This document shows positions 43,873-53,856 of a DNA stretch of 64,000 bases, piece after piece. Made by a program: the position numbers and the translations under genes. How positions within the stretch are numbered: the stretch's first letter is position 1; every line of letters begins with the position of its first letter. The stretch comes from JAJFJD01 sp965228695 (GTDB lineage Bacteria > Pseudomonadota > Alphaproteobacteria > UBA8366): the NCBI GenBank assembly GCA_965228695.1, contig CBDDIB010000002.1, forward strand, positions 4,650,001 to 4,714,000. Direction: 5' to 3'. The notes beneath the pieces are model-generated. The model had not been told where the DNA came from. It saw only the letters and a list, made by a program, of their open reading frames with translations, and did no database searches.

Positions 43873-45054
43873 ATGAATATCCTATTGGCCCATAATTATT
43901 ATCAGCAGTCCGGTGGCGAAGATACCTGCTTCGCGGCCGAGGCAAAGCTGCTGCGGGACAACGGGCACGACGTGACCTGCCATACAAAAGACAATAAAAA
44001 TATAGGGGACTTTAACTATTTATCTTTGTCCGCCAACGCAATTTGGAATAATTCTTCTTATTCGCAAATTAAAAAGATCGTTCGAGATAATAAAATAGAG
44101 CTTGTTCATTTTCATAATACTTTGCCACTAATTTCACCGGCAGCCTATTACGCGGCCCGGTCCGAGGGCGCGGCCGTCGTCCAGACCCTCCACAATTATC
44201 GTCTCATCTGCCCGCCGGGAATCATGATGCGCAACAACCGGGTTTGCGCGGATTGTGTCGGCAAATCCGTGGCGTGGCCCGCAGTCCTGCATGCGTGCTA
44301 TCGCGACGATCGGGTCGCATCGGCCGTTTTGACAACGATGCTCGCTACACACAAGGCCTTGGGGACGTGGCACAGGAAAGTCGACGCTTTCATCGCCATC
44401 ACGGAGTTCGCACGCCAACGGCTCATAGACGGCGGCGTTTCCGAACACCTCATTTCGGTCAAACCGAATTTTGTCGATCCCGATCCCGGCGTCAGCGAGC
44501 AGTCCGACGGCTATGCCTTGTTCCTCGGGCGGCTGTCGCCCGAAAAAGGGATCGAGACCATGCTCGCTTCTTGGGAGAAGCTATCGCCCGGGATGACCTT
44601 AAAAGTCGTCGGCGACGGCCCGTTGCGCGATACCGTCGTGGCCGCGGCGGCAAGAAATCCGGCAATCGAGTTCGTCGGTCGGGTCGAGCGGGAACAGGTA
44701 TTCGCATTATTGGAAAAATGCGCCTTCCTGGTTTTCCCATCCGAATGGTACGAGACCTTCGGACTGGTCGCGATAGAGGCTTATGCCAAGGGTAAGCCCG
44801 TCATCGCGTCGCGGCTCGGCGCGATGGCCGAGATCGTCGAGGACCATCACACTGGGCTCCATTTTGAGCCCGGCGACGCTCAAGACCTTGCGGAAAAGAT
44901 CCAATGGGCGGCGGGTCATGCAAGTGAGATGCTGGCCTACGGTCGGAATGCGCGGAACGCCTATTTGGAGAAATTCTCGGCCAAGAAAAACTACGCCGAG
45001 CTTATGGCGATCTACGAGACCGCACGGCAACGTCTATCCGCATCCGCCGACTGA
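43873..45054 (+). CDS. Glycosyltransferase family 4 protein (paralogue A)
   Basis: A 393-residue GT-B glycosyltransferase. It opens with LLAHNYYQQSGGED and has a cysteine-containing insert VCADCVGKSVAWP (about 125-137) followed by HACY; the C-terminal half has LGRLSPEKGIETM and a PSEWYETFGLVAIEAYAKGKPV donor-binding block. It is a close paralogue of the transferase at 51220-52428, sharing these blocks. ATG 43873 fits the family start. The stretch 43990-44110 is unusually AT-rich for a coding region here. It converges on the beta-helix gene, whose stop lies 18 bases away. Confidence 0.9.
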   Translation: MNILLAHNYYQQSGGEDTCFAAEAKLLRDNGHDVTCHTKDNKNIGDFNYLSLSANAIWNNSSYSQIKKIVRDNKIELVHFHNTLPLISPAAYYAARSEGAAVVQTLHNYRLICPPGIMMRNNRVCADCVGKSVAWPAVLHACYRDDRVASAVLTTMLATHKALGTWHRKVDAFIAITEFARQRLIDGGVSEHLISVKPNFVDPDPGVSEQSDGYALFLGRLSPEKGIETMLASWEKLSPGMTLKVVGDGPLRDTVVAAAARNPAIEFVGRVEREQVFALLEKCAFLVFPSEWYETFGLVAIEAYAKGKPVIASRLGAMAEIVEDHHTGLHFEPGDAQDLAEKIQWAAGHASEMLAYGRNARNAYLEKFSAKKNYAELMAIYETARQRLSASAD

Positions 45055-45072
45055 CTGAGAGCGTGCCACAGG

Positions 45073-46578
45073 TCAGCTGCGGCAGGTGATCTTCATCGGC
45101 TTCGATTGCTTGACGATGAGTTGGCCATTCGGCTCCATGCCGTTTTCCCGGAACACGTTCCACGTCCGGAAACCATCCAGGATCGCAAAACCCTTCAAGT
45201 CCGCTTTCGGCATGACGTAGGTGTTGCGGTCGAAACGGTTGTTGGACTCCGTTTCGAACCATTTTTCCTGATAGTCGGCAATCATGCCGTTGCGGCCGCG
45301 GTTCCCCAGATGGATGATCCGGTTATTGTGTATGTAGTTGTTCTGGCTTAGATATTCGCCATACTCGCCGGTACCCCGTTTCTGGTGGATGATGCTGATG
45401 CCATTGCCGTACCCTGCGGCGACCTCGACGACATTGCCGTATATTTCCGTGTCCTGGCTGTTCAGGACCAGGATTTGCGCGCCCCACATCCAGCCGTCCC
45501 GGTCCGTCGCGTTCCGTGCGACGATGTTGTTGCGGATCACCATCGCGTAGGAAATTTCGTTGGCGATACCAACCCGCGCATTCCCGAACACGCGGTTCCC
45601 CTCGAAGATCGTGTCGATGTTGTCGATGTCGTTCCACATCCCGACACCGTTGTTGTCGTGTATGCACGAATTGCGCACCACGAGATCGCGGGAATTATCG
45701 AATTTGAATCCGCCGGCCTCCCAACCGTATGCGAAATTGGCGTAGTTGTTATACGCGATCTCGACGCCCTCGATGACGGCGTTGTCGCCGCGGCCCGCCA
45801 TGCCCATCTGGCCATTGTTATTGTAGGAGCCGCCGGAAACGCGCATCTCCTTGCCAATGAACAGGCCTAGGCCATGGTTCCAGCGCGCGCTAACGTTGGA
45901 GACGATCCACCGTTCACTTCCCTTGCCGTCGATCGCGCCCGACTGCGCCTGAGAGGCGTATTTTTCGACAATCAGATTTTCGAGCCGGACGTCCTTCGCG
46001 CCGCCGGTGAAGGCGACCGGCAAGTAACTCAACTCGATGTTCGCGCCCTGCGGGTCGTCGACAATAAAGGCCTGGTTGGCTTCGTAATACCACGTGCCCG
46101 CAACCAGCTTGTCCTTGGACGCCACGCGGTGAAACAATTTGTCATTAAAGAACAAATCTTCGCGGAACTTGCACAACTCGTATCCGCCGCGGCATTCGCC
46201 ATGCGGCCGAAGAGGATCGGGTAGCCCGGCCGCGATCCAGTGGTCGCCCTCGCGCCGCCACTTATCCACGACCGCCGCGCCGCTGATGATGACTTCGCCG
46301 GTGCCGAAGAACTGCTGCCGATCCTTGGGTACGATGATATTCCCCCGATAAACACCGGGCTCGAACACGAACATCGTCCCGCCGGGGTGCTCTTCGACAA
46401 TCTTGGTGACGTTATCGCCGGGGCTGACGACAACCTGCTTGTCGAGCGGGACACGCTCAGAGAACGCGGCGGCGCCATGACTTCGCAAGGCGTAGCCTGC
46501 CGCCCCCGCCATCAGCAGGACCATGGCGAGCGACAGCCACTTGGCGGTGGTGCTCATACTCTTCACAAATTCCGTCAT
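45073..46578 (-). CDS. Right-handed parallel beta-helix protein, possible epimerase or lyase
   Basis: A 501-residue exported protein with an N-terminal signal or anchor helix (about residues 12-32) and a long series of beta-helix coils with NN/DN repeats (DNAVIEGVEIAYNN, RDLVVRNSCIHDNNG, DTEIYGNVVE). The early GDNVTKIVEEHPGGTMFVFEPGVY segment is typical of Pectate_lyase_3/NosD-like folds. GAGG five bases before ATG 46578 sets the start. In alginate loci a beta-helix protein (AlgG) epimerises mannuronate; with algD present a similar role is possible, but the AlgG catalytic motif was not identified. Confidence 0.8.
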   Translation of the reverse strand: MTEFVKSMSTTAKWLSLAMVLLMAGAAGYALRSHGAAAFSERVPLDKQVVVSPGDNVTKIVEEHPGGTMFVFEPGVYRGNIIVPKDRQQFFGTGEVIISGAAVVDKWRREGDHWIAAGLPDPLRPHGECRGGYELCKFREDLFFNDKLFHRVASKDKLVAGTWYYEANQAFIVDDPQGANIELSYLPVAFTGGAKDVRLENLIVEKYASQAQSGAIDGKGSERWIVSNVSARWNHGLGLFIGKEMRVSGGSYNNNGQMGMAGRGDNAVIEGVEIAYNNYANFAYGWEAGGFKFDNSRDLVVRNSCIHDNNGVGMWNDIDNIDTIFEGNRVFGNARVGIANEISYAMVIRNNIVARNATDRDGWMWGAQILVLNSQDTEIYGNVVEVAAGYGNGISIIHQKRGTGEYGEYLSQNNYIHNNRIIHLGNRGRNGMIADYQEKWFETESNNRFDRNTYVMPKADLKGFAILDGFRTWNVFRENGMEPNGQLIVKQSKPMKITCRS

Positions 46579-47362
46579 ACTATCCTCAACTCGAGCCATC
46601 GCCACGGTGGCAAGTCATGCAGATGCGCCGCCGGCAATTTCCTGCCAGCAGCGCGATCCGTAATGATTTTCGGTCAATTTTGCGCCGACATCACACCCCT
46701 TTGGGGGTAAAAGAGAAGATCATTCGTAGTAAACCCAAAACTCGAAACGAAAGACAGTGTATTCTGAAATTAGATTCATATTTAACCATAATATTACAAA
46801 TAAAAAGAATTTCTATACATATTGTTTTACAATAAAATAATGTGTTCATATTATTCTATTGTTTGGAAAAAGGAGTTTTTATTTTTTCTTCATTTAAAAT
46901 TCTGACACCATCTCTAATGCATCAAAATAAATCCCATTGTTTAAAGAGACTTACACCCGCTATCCTACCTGAAAACCTATGGGCGATCCGTAAGATTCAT
47001 GACGTTTTGCAAGCCAGAAAAAGACGCTGGAATGCGCCTCGCAGCAGGGTCATCGATGGCGATGGGGCGGCGGCGAACAATCCGGCGGTCAGGGCGCCAA
47101 ATTGCTCGCGTTTTGGACGAAATCTGACTAGAACAATTACAACCGAGGCGTCCTCAACACGGCAATGAAAGGGTGAATAAGGGCCCAAAGAGCCATCCGA
47201 CTCTGCCCAAAGATGGATGTCAGAAGCCAGACGAACTTAGCACCAAGTGGGTAAATCGATCGGACTATATGCACCCTCCTCTCTGCAGCGCATGATCCTA
47301 TTCAAATTATAAGCGGCGCGAATTATTTCGTTTCAAAACAATGCGATGTTTTCGGTGATTCT
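46579..47362. other. Long AT-rich non-coding region
   Basis: A 784-base gap. The stretch 46720-46960 is the most AT-rich part of the window seen by eye, with runs of A and T. An open frame at 46842-47168 (108 codons) has no ribosome-binding site or motif, and a shorter frame on the other strand is equally unsupported. It could be a decayed insertion or a transfer junction; no inverted terminal repeats were found. Confidence 0.4.
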
Positions 47363-48205
47363 ATGATGAACGAAGCAGCAATTAGGGATTTTTGGAACAC
47401 GCATCCTTGCGGCGATCAGCAGGTCGGCGGGCTAAAGGACGATTACGAAGATTTCTTCAACAAGTACGACGCGTTCCGATACAAAACGGAAAGTCACATC
47501 CTCAGATGTCTCGACGAAGTCGGATTCAAGGACAAGCGCGTGCTCGAGATCGGATTGGGTGAAGGCGCGGACAGTGAACAGATCATCCGTCGCGGCGGAC
47601 GCTGGAGCGGACTGGACCTAACGCCGGAGTCCATTTCCCGGCTGCAGACGCGCATGGAAATCCGCGGACTCGATTATGACGAATTGAAATGCGGCAGCAT
47701 TCTCGACGCCCCCTACGAGGACAATTCCTTCGACATCGTCTTTTCGCATGGAGTCCTGCATCACGTCCCGGATATCCATCAGGCGCAAAAGGAAATTGCC
47801 CGCGTCCTGAAGCCGGACGGCAAGCTCGTCATCATGATGTATGCGAAGGTATCGCTGAACTATCTGCTGTCGATCTGCCTGCTGCGGCGGTTAGGCCTAA
47901 TCTTTCTGTATGCAACCGGCGTGAGCCTCGGCAAGATCTACGACGAGCATCACGAACTCGCGAAAGAAACCGGGCTGTTCAAGTATCTGAAGATGGAAAA
48001 CTTTATCCATCGCAACACAGACGGTCCGCTCAACCCGTACAGCAAGGTCTATACCGCCAAAGAAATCGAAGCGGACTTCCCATTGTTCGAAATGAAGCGT
48101 GTCCACAAAGAACATATGCACGCGCCGCCGCTGTCCGTGAACGCCCTACCCGGCGCCGGTTTATTGGGCTGGCATTTGTGGGCCCATATGACGCCGCGAA
48201 AGTAA
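47363..48205 (+). CDS. Class I SAM-dependent methyltransferase
   Basis: A 280-residue methyltransferase of the Methyltransf_11 type. Motif I VLEIGLGEGADSEQI lies near residues 56-70, an acidic residue after the second strand in SGLDLTPES, and a DIVFSHGVLHHVPD block near 122-135. It begins with NTHPCG, typical of methyltransferases in polysaccharide loci (FWNTHPCG). It may O-methylate a sugar. Either of the first two ATG codons (47363 or 47366) could start it. A terminator follows at 48282. Confidence 0.85.
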   Translation: MMNEAAIRDFWNTHPCGDQQVGGLKDDYEDFFNKYDAFRYKTESHILRCLDEVGFKDKRVLEIGLGEGADSEQIIRRGGRWSGLDLTPESISRLQTRMEIRGLDYDELKCGSILDAPYEDNSFDIVFSHGVLHHVPDIHQAQKEIARVLKPDGKLVIMMYAKVSLNYLLSICLLRRLGLIFLYATGVSLGKIYDEHHELAKETGLFKYLKMENFIHRNTDGPLNPYSKVYTAKEIEADFPLFEMKRVHKEHMHAPPLSVNALPGAGLLGWHLWAHMTPRK

Positions 48206-48505
48206 GGGGGCCGGGCGTACGCTATGACGGCCGGCGGATGACCGGGACACCGCATCACATTCAAAGACGGTTCGACGACATAGGGCGCCTCGTGCGCCCT
48301 TTTCCCTGCTTGCTTGGACGACGCCCGCCACGACGCGCTTACTTGAATGACTGACCCGGTCGAGAACCGTTCGACAATCCGAAGGGATGGATAGAAAAAG
48401 CCGGAGTAACGCCCGGTCCGGCAAGACCGCGACCGGACCGTCGACACGGTGCCGCAGCAATTTCACAATTTCTGATTGGCTCGGGTACCGGCGAACCGCG
48501 CGCGC
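48206..48505. other. Gap between convergent methyltransferase and polymerase genes
   Basis: 300 bases with the methyltransferase terminator at its start and no supported gene. A few unrelated frames on both strands lack ribosome-binding sites. Confidence 0.4.
48282..48303 (+). terminator. Intrinsic terminator after the methyltransferase gene
   Basis: A seven-base-pair stem AGGGCGC/GCGCCCT (48282-48288 with 48294-48300), a five-base loop and a TTTT run. Confidence 0.7.
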
Positions 48506-49852
48506 CTACAAGCGGCCGGGCGACGCGCCGGGTTCAGGCCGCAGCGACGCAACGGACTGTGCATACAGCAAACGCTGTTCCTCGGTGAGTGCGACGACAA
48601 AGCCCATCAGCGCCCAGAACCATATTCCGCCTTGCGGACCTTCCAGATAGACGTCGAAGGAGGAGTTCACCATGAAGGCCGACATATAGGCCATACACCA
48701 GATATTGAGATCCGCCAGGTCATACTGACCCAGCGATCGCATTCGGAAGTATCCCTGCAGCAACAGCAGGCCGACCAAGCCGAGGAAGATGACCCAAAGC
48801 ACCAGTCCTGGCATGCCCGAGCGCGCCAAAATGGTCAGATGGCCGTTATGGGGGCTTCGGTTCTTCGTCGAATCGGCAAAGTTGTGCACCTGGGACAGGT
48901 CCACGCCATAGCCCCGGCCGTCCCAGAAATACTCACCATGCACGGTTTCCTGATAGATCTTCGTCCACCATTCGAGGCGCCAGGACGCGGTGCCCGTAAG
49001 CTCCGACTTGTCCGATTTCGAGACGACACTCTCGATGTTGTCGAGAATCTGCTGGACCGAGAAATATCGGTCCCCACCCACGGGGACCTTGATGTCAAAG
49101 GCCAAACCAAGGAAGACGACAATCAGCGCCGGAAGGATGACGCGGTTCAGGCGACCCATAGGCTTGAACAACAAGATAATACAGCACGCTAAAAAGACCG
49201 ACATCATGCCGCCACGATTCCGCGATCCGGCGGCGATCACGCCGATCCCCCAGATCATCCATAGGCTGAACTCCTTCGCCTGCGAAATACGCTGGCCGGG
49301 CTTCAGGAATCGCCGATGCAATCCGAGCCCCAGGAACCCTGCGACACCGGCAAGGTGAACCGCCATGTCGCCCGGCTTCATGTGGATGAATGAGATTTCC
49401 GTACCGGGCCATTTGGGAAGCCGATCCGGAATTAGCTGCCCCATCATATAAATAATGGGCGCGATGACGAGAAACCACGGGAACCAGGTCGAAAACCATC
49501 GCGGCACCTGACCGACCAGCCGCCCTTGCAGCAACGCGCCGGCGACAAAGACCGCATAGAAGGCGTATCCCCATACGACCGCATCACGAAGCGCGTTCAA
49601 GCCATACGATTCGACGTAAGGAAATGTCCGGATCGCCCCCCAAGTGATGAACAAAATGATCAGCCACATCAGCGGCGACGAGAAAATCCGGCTGCTATAG
49701 CTGCCGGCGAGCAGCAGGAAGAAGCTGAATGCCAGGAATACCTCGCCGATGAAAATCGGCGACACGCCGACATACGCGAAGCCTTTGTTGAATACGGCAT
49801 AGCCGATCAACAGGATACCCACGGCGAAGAGGTAGAACCGGGAAACTGACAT
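48506..49852 (-). CDS. O-antigen ligase/polymerase family protein (Wzy-like)
   Basis: A 448-residue membrane protein with about 11-12 helices and a large periplasmic loop (about 270-350) that ends in the SPHNGHLTILARSGMPG motif shared by O-antigen polymerases and ligases. It most likely polymerises repeat units in the periplasm. The start ATG 49852 is preferred over the upstream GTG at 49858; neither has a strong ribosome-binding site. It is a single-gene minus-strand unit converging on the methyltransferase gene. No other polymerase candidate is present in the window. Confidence 0.85.
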   Translation of the reverse strand: MSVSRFYLFAVGILLIGYAVFNKGFAYVGVSPIFIGEVFLAFSFFLLLAGSYSSRIFSSPLMWLIILFITWGAIRTFPYVESYGLNALRDAVVWGYAFYAVFVAGALLQGRLVGQVPRWFSTWFPWFLVIAPIIYMMGQLIPDRLPKWPGTEISFIHMKPGDMAVHLAGVAGFLGLGLHRRFLKPGQRISQAKEFSLWMIWGIGVIAAGSRNRGGMMSVFLACCIILLFKPMGRLNRVILPALIVVFLGLAFDIKVPVGGDRYFSVQQILDNIESVVSKSDKSELTGTASWRLEWWTKIYQETVHGEYFWDGRGYGVDLSQVHNFADSTKNRSPHNGHLTILARSGMPGLVLWVIFLGLVGLLLLQGYFRMRSLGQYDLADLNIWCMAYMSAFMVNSSFDVYLEGPQGGIWFWALMGFVVALTEEQRLLYAQSVASLRPEPGASPGRL

Positions 49853-50037
49853 CAACACACCGTATTAGAACGCCACGCGCCGGCGCAATCCTGACGGTCC
49901 CGGCGATACGGTTTGTTCACAATCCGAGGAAGCCTGTCCGGGGAAACCCGCGCGCGCTGCACCATCCAATATCTACCGCTTAACATTCCCACATGCTCAA
50001 CCTAGCGACGACCCCTGGATCGCTCCAGACGCGCCGA

Positions 50038-50829
50038 TTAGACGACCGCGCTGCGGCCCGTCATCTGCTCGAACATCCGCCCGTCGATGCGAATGTTCTC
50101 GATGTTATAACTCAGCGACTGACCTAAGTCCCAGGGCGACCGATTGATAAAACGCGCCGTCGGCGCTTCGTGAAGTCGCCCCGGAATGGCATTGCAAACC
50201 GTTCGAAACCCATTTTCTAAACAGAAATCCCTGAGATCATCGGTGAAGTTCCGGCGCATCCCGAACGGATAGGAAAAGTCGGTGACCGGGTGCTCGACGA
50301 TATCCTCGAGAATTTCCTTGGAGATCATAATCTCCGATTTTGCCTTCTCTTCTGGAATCGCGCCCAGATCAAAATGGGAATGACTGTGGCAACCGATGGT
50401 ATGGCCCGCTGAAGAGATTTCCCGAATTTCGTCCTCAGACAACGTCACCCGCTCTCCCGTATGCCGGATCCGGTCAAAGAACTTATTGATTGCATCCGGA
50501 TCAGCCTTGCCGCGAATTGGCAAAGTATTGACATAAAACGTCACCGTCGCACCCAACGACTCGAACAGCGGCAATGCGGTATGCCAACTCTTGAAATTGT
50601 CGTCGAAGGAAATAAACAAAATCTTTCCGTCTTCACGGTCGACGAAGTCATTCGCATTTACGAATTCGTAGCCGAGATCGGCCCAATGTCGTATACAGTC
50701 ACTGAAGATCGGATACTGAGACTCCTCCAACTCATGAAAGTACAGTCCTAATTTTTTGGGAACCTCACGGTACGCGGTGAGTTTATGTACTTGGCGAATT
50801 GCCATTTGAATTGAGCGTTTCAGGCTCAT
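50038..50829 (-). CDS. Polysaccharide deacetylase (NodB-homology) family protein
   Basis: A 263-residue carbohydrate esterase family 4-type protein. NodB motif 1 is SFDD (74-77), with the catalytic base Asp76 and metal ligand Asp77; motif 2 is the His-rich CHSHSHFD (147-154) with His148 and His152. A later FSYPFGMRRN block fits motif 3. It has no signal peptide and may therefore deacetylate a cytoplasmic sugar precursor or lipid-linked intermediate rather than finished polymer. It is in a short minus-strand unit with a 185-base gap before the polymerase gene. Confidence 0.85.
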   Translation of the reverse strand: MSLKRSIQMAIRQVHKLTAYREVPKKLGLYFHELEESQYPIFSDCIRHWADLGYEFVNANDFVDREDGKILFISFDDNFKSWHTALPLFESLGATVTFYVNTLPIRGKADPDAINKFFDRIRHTGERVTLSEDEIREISSAGHTIGCHSHSHFDLGAIPEEKAKSEIMISKEILEDIVEHPVTDFSYPFGMRRNFTDDLRDFCLENGFRTVCNAIPGRLHEAPTARFINRSPWDLGQSLSYNIENIRIDGRMFEQMTGRSAVV

Positions 50830-51219
50830 CCGTCTCGAGTCCTTGGTGGTTCTGTAAGTGCGACTGATTTACGGCCCTGACCGGCCATTGTCATCGTAGT
50901 TGAATTCGTACGAAACTGGCCTCATCCTTTGGGATTAAGCCCATATCCCATCAACTAAGGCTTGTGAAAGTAATGCTCATCGAAGCTAGACCGTATATCG
51001 TTAATTGGGAAAGAAGTCGGTTATGGGCTCATCGGACGTTGTTTGGATATATTAAGGCACCGAGCATAAGGCTTAGACGATTATAGATTGTGCAACTTTC
51101 CTGTAATCAACCTTGGCTTACGCAAAAATCATCTTTCGGTAAAGTCGGGATTTTGACGACTGCAGCAGACGAAATAATCAACCCCAGGTTATCTTTAATA
51201 AGAAGTATCAAATAGCCCC
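50830..51219. promoter_or_regulatory. Divergent intergenic region upstream of GT4 and deacetylase genes
   Basis: A 390-base gap between divergent genes, AT-rich in the second half. No gene was recognised. It should hold promoters for both sides. Confidence 0.4.
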
Positions 51220-52428
51220 ATGCGCGTTCTCTTGGCACATAACCGCTATCAGCACAAAGGCGGCGAGGATTCGGTATTCCTCGCTGAGGGCGACCTGTTG
51301 CGCGAAAACGGGCATGAAGTGCTGGAATATACGAAGTCCAACGATTCCATCAACGAACATGGTTCAATCAACATTGCAATCGACGCGATTTGGGCGAACC
51401 GGTCATACAAGGAACTGCGCAAGACCCTCCACGACTCAAAGCCCGACATCGTCCATGTGCACAATTACGTGCCGCGAATTTCGCCGGCGATCTTCCACGC
51501 GGCGCACGCAGAACAAATTCCAATTGTGCAAACTTTGCATAACTTCCGCATGGTTTGCGTGGATGGCATGTTGATGCGGGACGGCGCAATCTGCGAGAAA
51601 TGCGTCGCAAAACGCATCAAATGGCCGGGCGTATTGCATGGCTGTTACCGTAACAATCGCCTTGCCAGCGCAACTATCGCCAGCATGTTGTCGATTCACC
51701 ATGCGTTGGGGACCTGGCACAACAAAGTGACGCGCTACATCACCTTGACGAATTTCCAGCGCGACAAACTGATCATCGGCGGCTACCCGGCGGAACGCCT
51801 TGTCGTCAAACCGAATTTCTGCCCCGATTCATCGGCTGCCACGGCATCCAATTCGGATCGCAACCGTGGGCTGTTCGTCGGACGGCTCAGCCACGAGAAG
51901 GGCATTGATGTCCTCGTCGAGGCGGCCCGGAATTGCACCATTCCCATCGACCTGATCGGCTCCGGACCGAAGCTCGAGGCCGTTCAGGCCGCGGCGCCGG
52001 ATAATTTGCATGTGCATGGTTATGTCAACGACGACGATATGCGCCGGATGCAAGAAACCGCACTTTTTCTCGTGCTGCCGTCAATCGTGTACGAGGGATT
52101 TCCGATGGTCATTCCGGAAGCTTTCTCCATGGGCATTCCGATCATCGCATCCCGGCACGGCGGCATGCAGGAAATTATCGAAGACGGCGTTACCGGACTG
52201 CACTTCACCCCCGGCGACGCAAACGACTTGGCGGCGAAGATTGAATGGGCATCGGAGAATCCCGACAAGATGCGGGATTTCGGACGGAATGCCCGGCAGG
52301 TTTACGAAACCAAATTCTCCCCGAAACAGAACCTCGAGGTTCTGACCGGAGTTTATCGGGACGCGATCCAAGAAGTAGCGCCGGCGCGCGCACCAGCCAT
52401 CGCGTTAGACAACGCGACGACGCCCTAG
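51220..52428 (+). CDS. Glycosyltransferase family 4 protein (paralogue B)
   Basis: A 402-residue GT-B transferase closely related to the one at 43873-45054: LLAHNRYQHKGGED at the start, an ICEKCVAKRIKWP cysteine insert with HGCY after it, VGRLSHEKGIDV and a donor-binding PSIVYEGFPMVIPEAFSMG block. The two presumably arose by duplication and may transfer related sugars in successive steps. It is a single-gene unit, divergent from the deacetylase gene. Its ribosome-binding site is weak. Confidence 0.9.
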   Translation: MRVLLAHNRYQHKGGEDSVFLAEGDLLRENGHEVLEYTKSNDSINEHGSINIAIDAIWANRSYKELRKTLHDSKPDIVHVHNYVPRISPAIFHAAHAEQIPIVQTLHNFRMVCVDGMLMRDGAICEKCVAKRIKWPGVLHGCYRNNRLASATIASMLSIHHALGTWHNKVTRYITLTNFQRDKLIIGGYPAERLVVKPNFCPDSSAATASNSDRNRGLFVGRLSHEKGIDVLVEAARNCTIPIDLIGSGPKLEAVQAAAPDNLHVHGYVNDDDMRRMQETALFLVLPSIVYEGFPMVIPEAFSMGIPIIASRHGGMQEIIEDGVTGLHFTPGDANDLAAKIEWASENPDKMRDFGRNARQVYETKFSPKQNLEVLTGVYRDAIQEVAPARAPAIALDNATTP

Positions 52429-52701
52429 GCGGTTCTCCCGACGGCGCAAGTTTCATATAGTGGTAGGAGAGCGTGCGCACCGCAGCCGGCCGGCAATGTA
52501 ACTGGTTCAATACTTGCTCATTCCCGGCATTTTATTGAAATATAGCCGCAGAATTCGTTAACTAGAATACTTAATATCTGAGACATAACTATTGTTAACA
52601 AATAATCCGAAAGAATACTTGATGATTTCGGTGCAGGTCTTAAACATATGCGCCATAGAACAAGTATCGATGCCACAATTCTTTAATTTTAAGGTGATCT
52701 C

Positions 52702-53736
52702 GTGCAGCTAGAAAAATTCAACAATCGCAATGTGTTAGTGATTGGCGGGGCGGGCTATATCGGCTCGGTCCTCGTCGGCAAGTTGATGCAGGCAGGTGCA
52801 AAGGTTCGGGTGCTCGACCATCTGATCTATGACAATGGTTACTCGCTTCAGCACTATTTCGACGAGCCCAACTTCTCGTTCATCAATGACGATTTCTCCG
52901 ACAGCAACGTCATCAGCAGCGCGCTGGACGGGATATCGGATGTCGTCCTGCTGGCCTCGCTGGTCGGCGACCCGATCTGCAAGCGCTATCCGGACCTGGC
53001 CGTTAAGGTCAACCGCGACGCGACCCAGCATTTGATCGATTCGATGGCCGATAAAGGCACCGAACGCTTCACCTTCGCCTCGACATGCAGCAACTACGGC
53101 ATCCACGAAGGTGATGAGCTGGCGACCGAAACGTCGGACCTGAACCCGCAGTCGATCTACGCGGAAACCAAGATCGCCGTCGAAACCTATATCCTCGAGA
53201 ATGCGGCAAAGCTTCCGTATGCGCCGACGATCCTGCGCTTCGCGACCGCCTACGGCTTTTCGCCGCGGATGCGCTTCGACCTCACGGTATCGCATTTCGC
53301 GAGCGAACTCGCGGTCGGCGGTTCCTTGGACGTCTACGATCCCGATACGTGGCGGCCGTATTGCCATGTGCGTGACCTCTCAAAATCGATCATGACCGTT
53401 CTCGCCGAGGACGAAGCGAAGGTGAGCGGCGAAGTGTTCAACGTGGGTGACACCGGTCAGCAGTTCACCAAGCGGATGATCGTCGACGAGGCGCTCAAGC
53501 ATCTCGGCGAGCGAGAAGTCAGCTATGTGACCGGCGACACGGATCCCCGCAACTACCGCGTCTCGTTCGACAAGATTGCAAATCAGATCGGCTTCACCTG
53601 CGATTACAGCGTCGAACGGTATGTGCCGAGCCTGATCAACGCGGTTGAGAACGGCGTCTTCACGCCGAGCCGCTCCGGCAATCGATACGGCAATTACGAG
53701 ATCCCGGAATCGATCGCAAAGGTCGCCGCCGGCTAA
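52702..53736 (+). CDS. NAD-dependent epimerase/dehydratase (extended SDR)
   Basis: A 344-residue nucleotide-sugar enzyme with GGAGYIGS (15-22) for NAD and the Tyr153/Lys157 pair in SIYAETK. Substrate loops differ from dTDP-glucose dehydratase and UXS, so the sugar is unknown. The start is GTG with AAGGTG five bases upstream. A strong intrinsic terminator follows. It lies opposite the aminotransferase/nucleotidyltransferase pair and may feed the same sugar pathway. Confidence 0.88.
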   Translation: MQLEKFNNRNVLVIGGAGYIGSVLVGKLMQAGAKVRVLDHLIYDNGYSLQHYFDEPNFSFINDDFSDSNVISSALDGISDVVLLASLVGDPICKRYPDLAVKVNRDATQHLIDSMADKGTERFTFASTCSNYGIHEGDELATETSDLNPQSIYAETKIAVETYILENAAKLPYAPTILRFATAYGFSPRMRFDLTVSHFASELAVGGSLDVYDPDTWRPYCHVRDLSKSIMTVLAEDEAKVSGEVFNVGDTGQQFTKRMIVDEALKHLGEREVSYVTGDTDPRNYRVSFDKIANQIGFTCDYSVERYVPSLINAVENGVFTPSRSGNRYGNYEIPESIAKVAAG

Positions 53737-53780
53737 ACACCGGCCTGCCGATGCACGGCGCACGGATCGCCGAACCGAAT

Positions 53781-53810
53781 CGCCCCGCACTGTCGTGCGG
53801 GGCGTTTTTT
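53781..53810 (+). terminator. Intrinsic terminator after the epimerase gene
   Basis: A ten-base-pair stem (53781-53790 with 53795-53804), a four-base loop and a six-T tract: the clearest classical terminator in the window. Confidence 0.9.
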
Positions 53811-53856
53811 GTCCGACCGTCGAAACGGATCACGGTCCGGGCCGAGCCGCGGGCGC

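Noticed and set aside
46842..47168. 108-codon frame that might be a transposase remnant
   Set aside because: No transposase motif, catalytic triad or terminal inverted repeats were found; composition follows the AT-to-GC change of the DNA.
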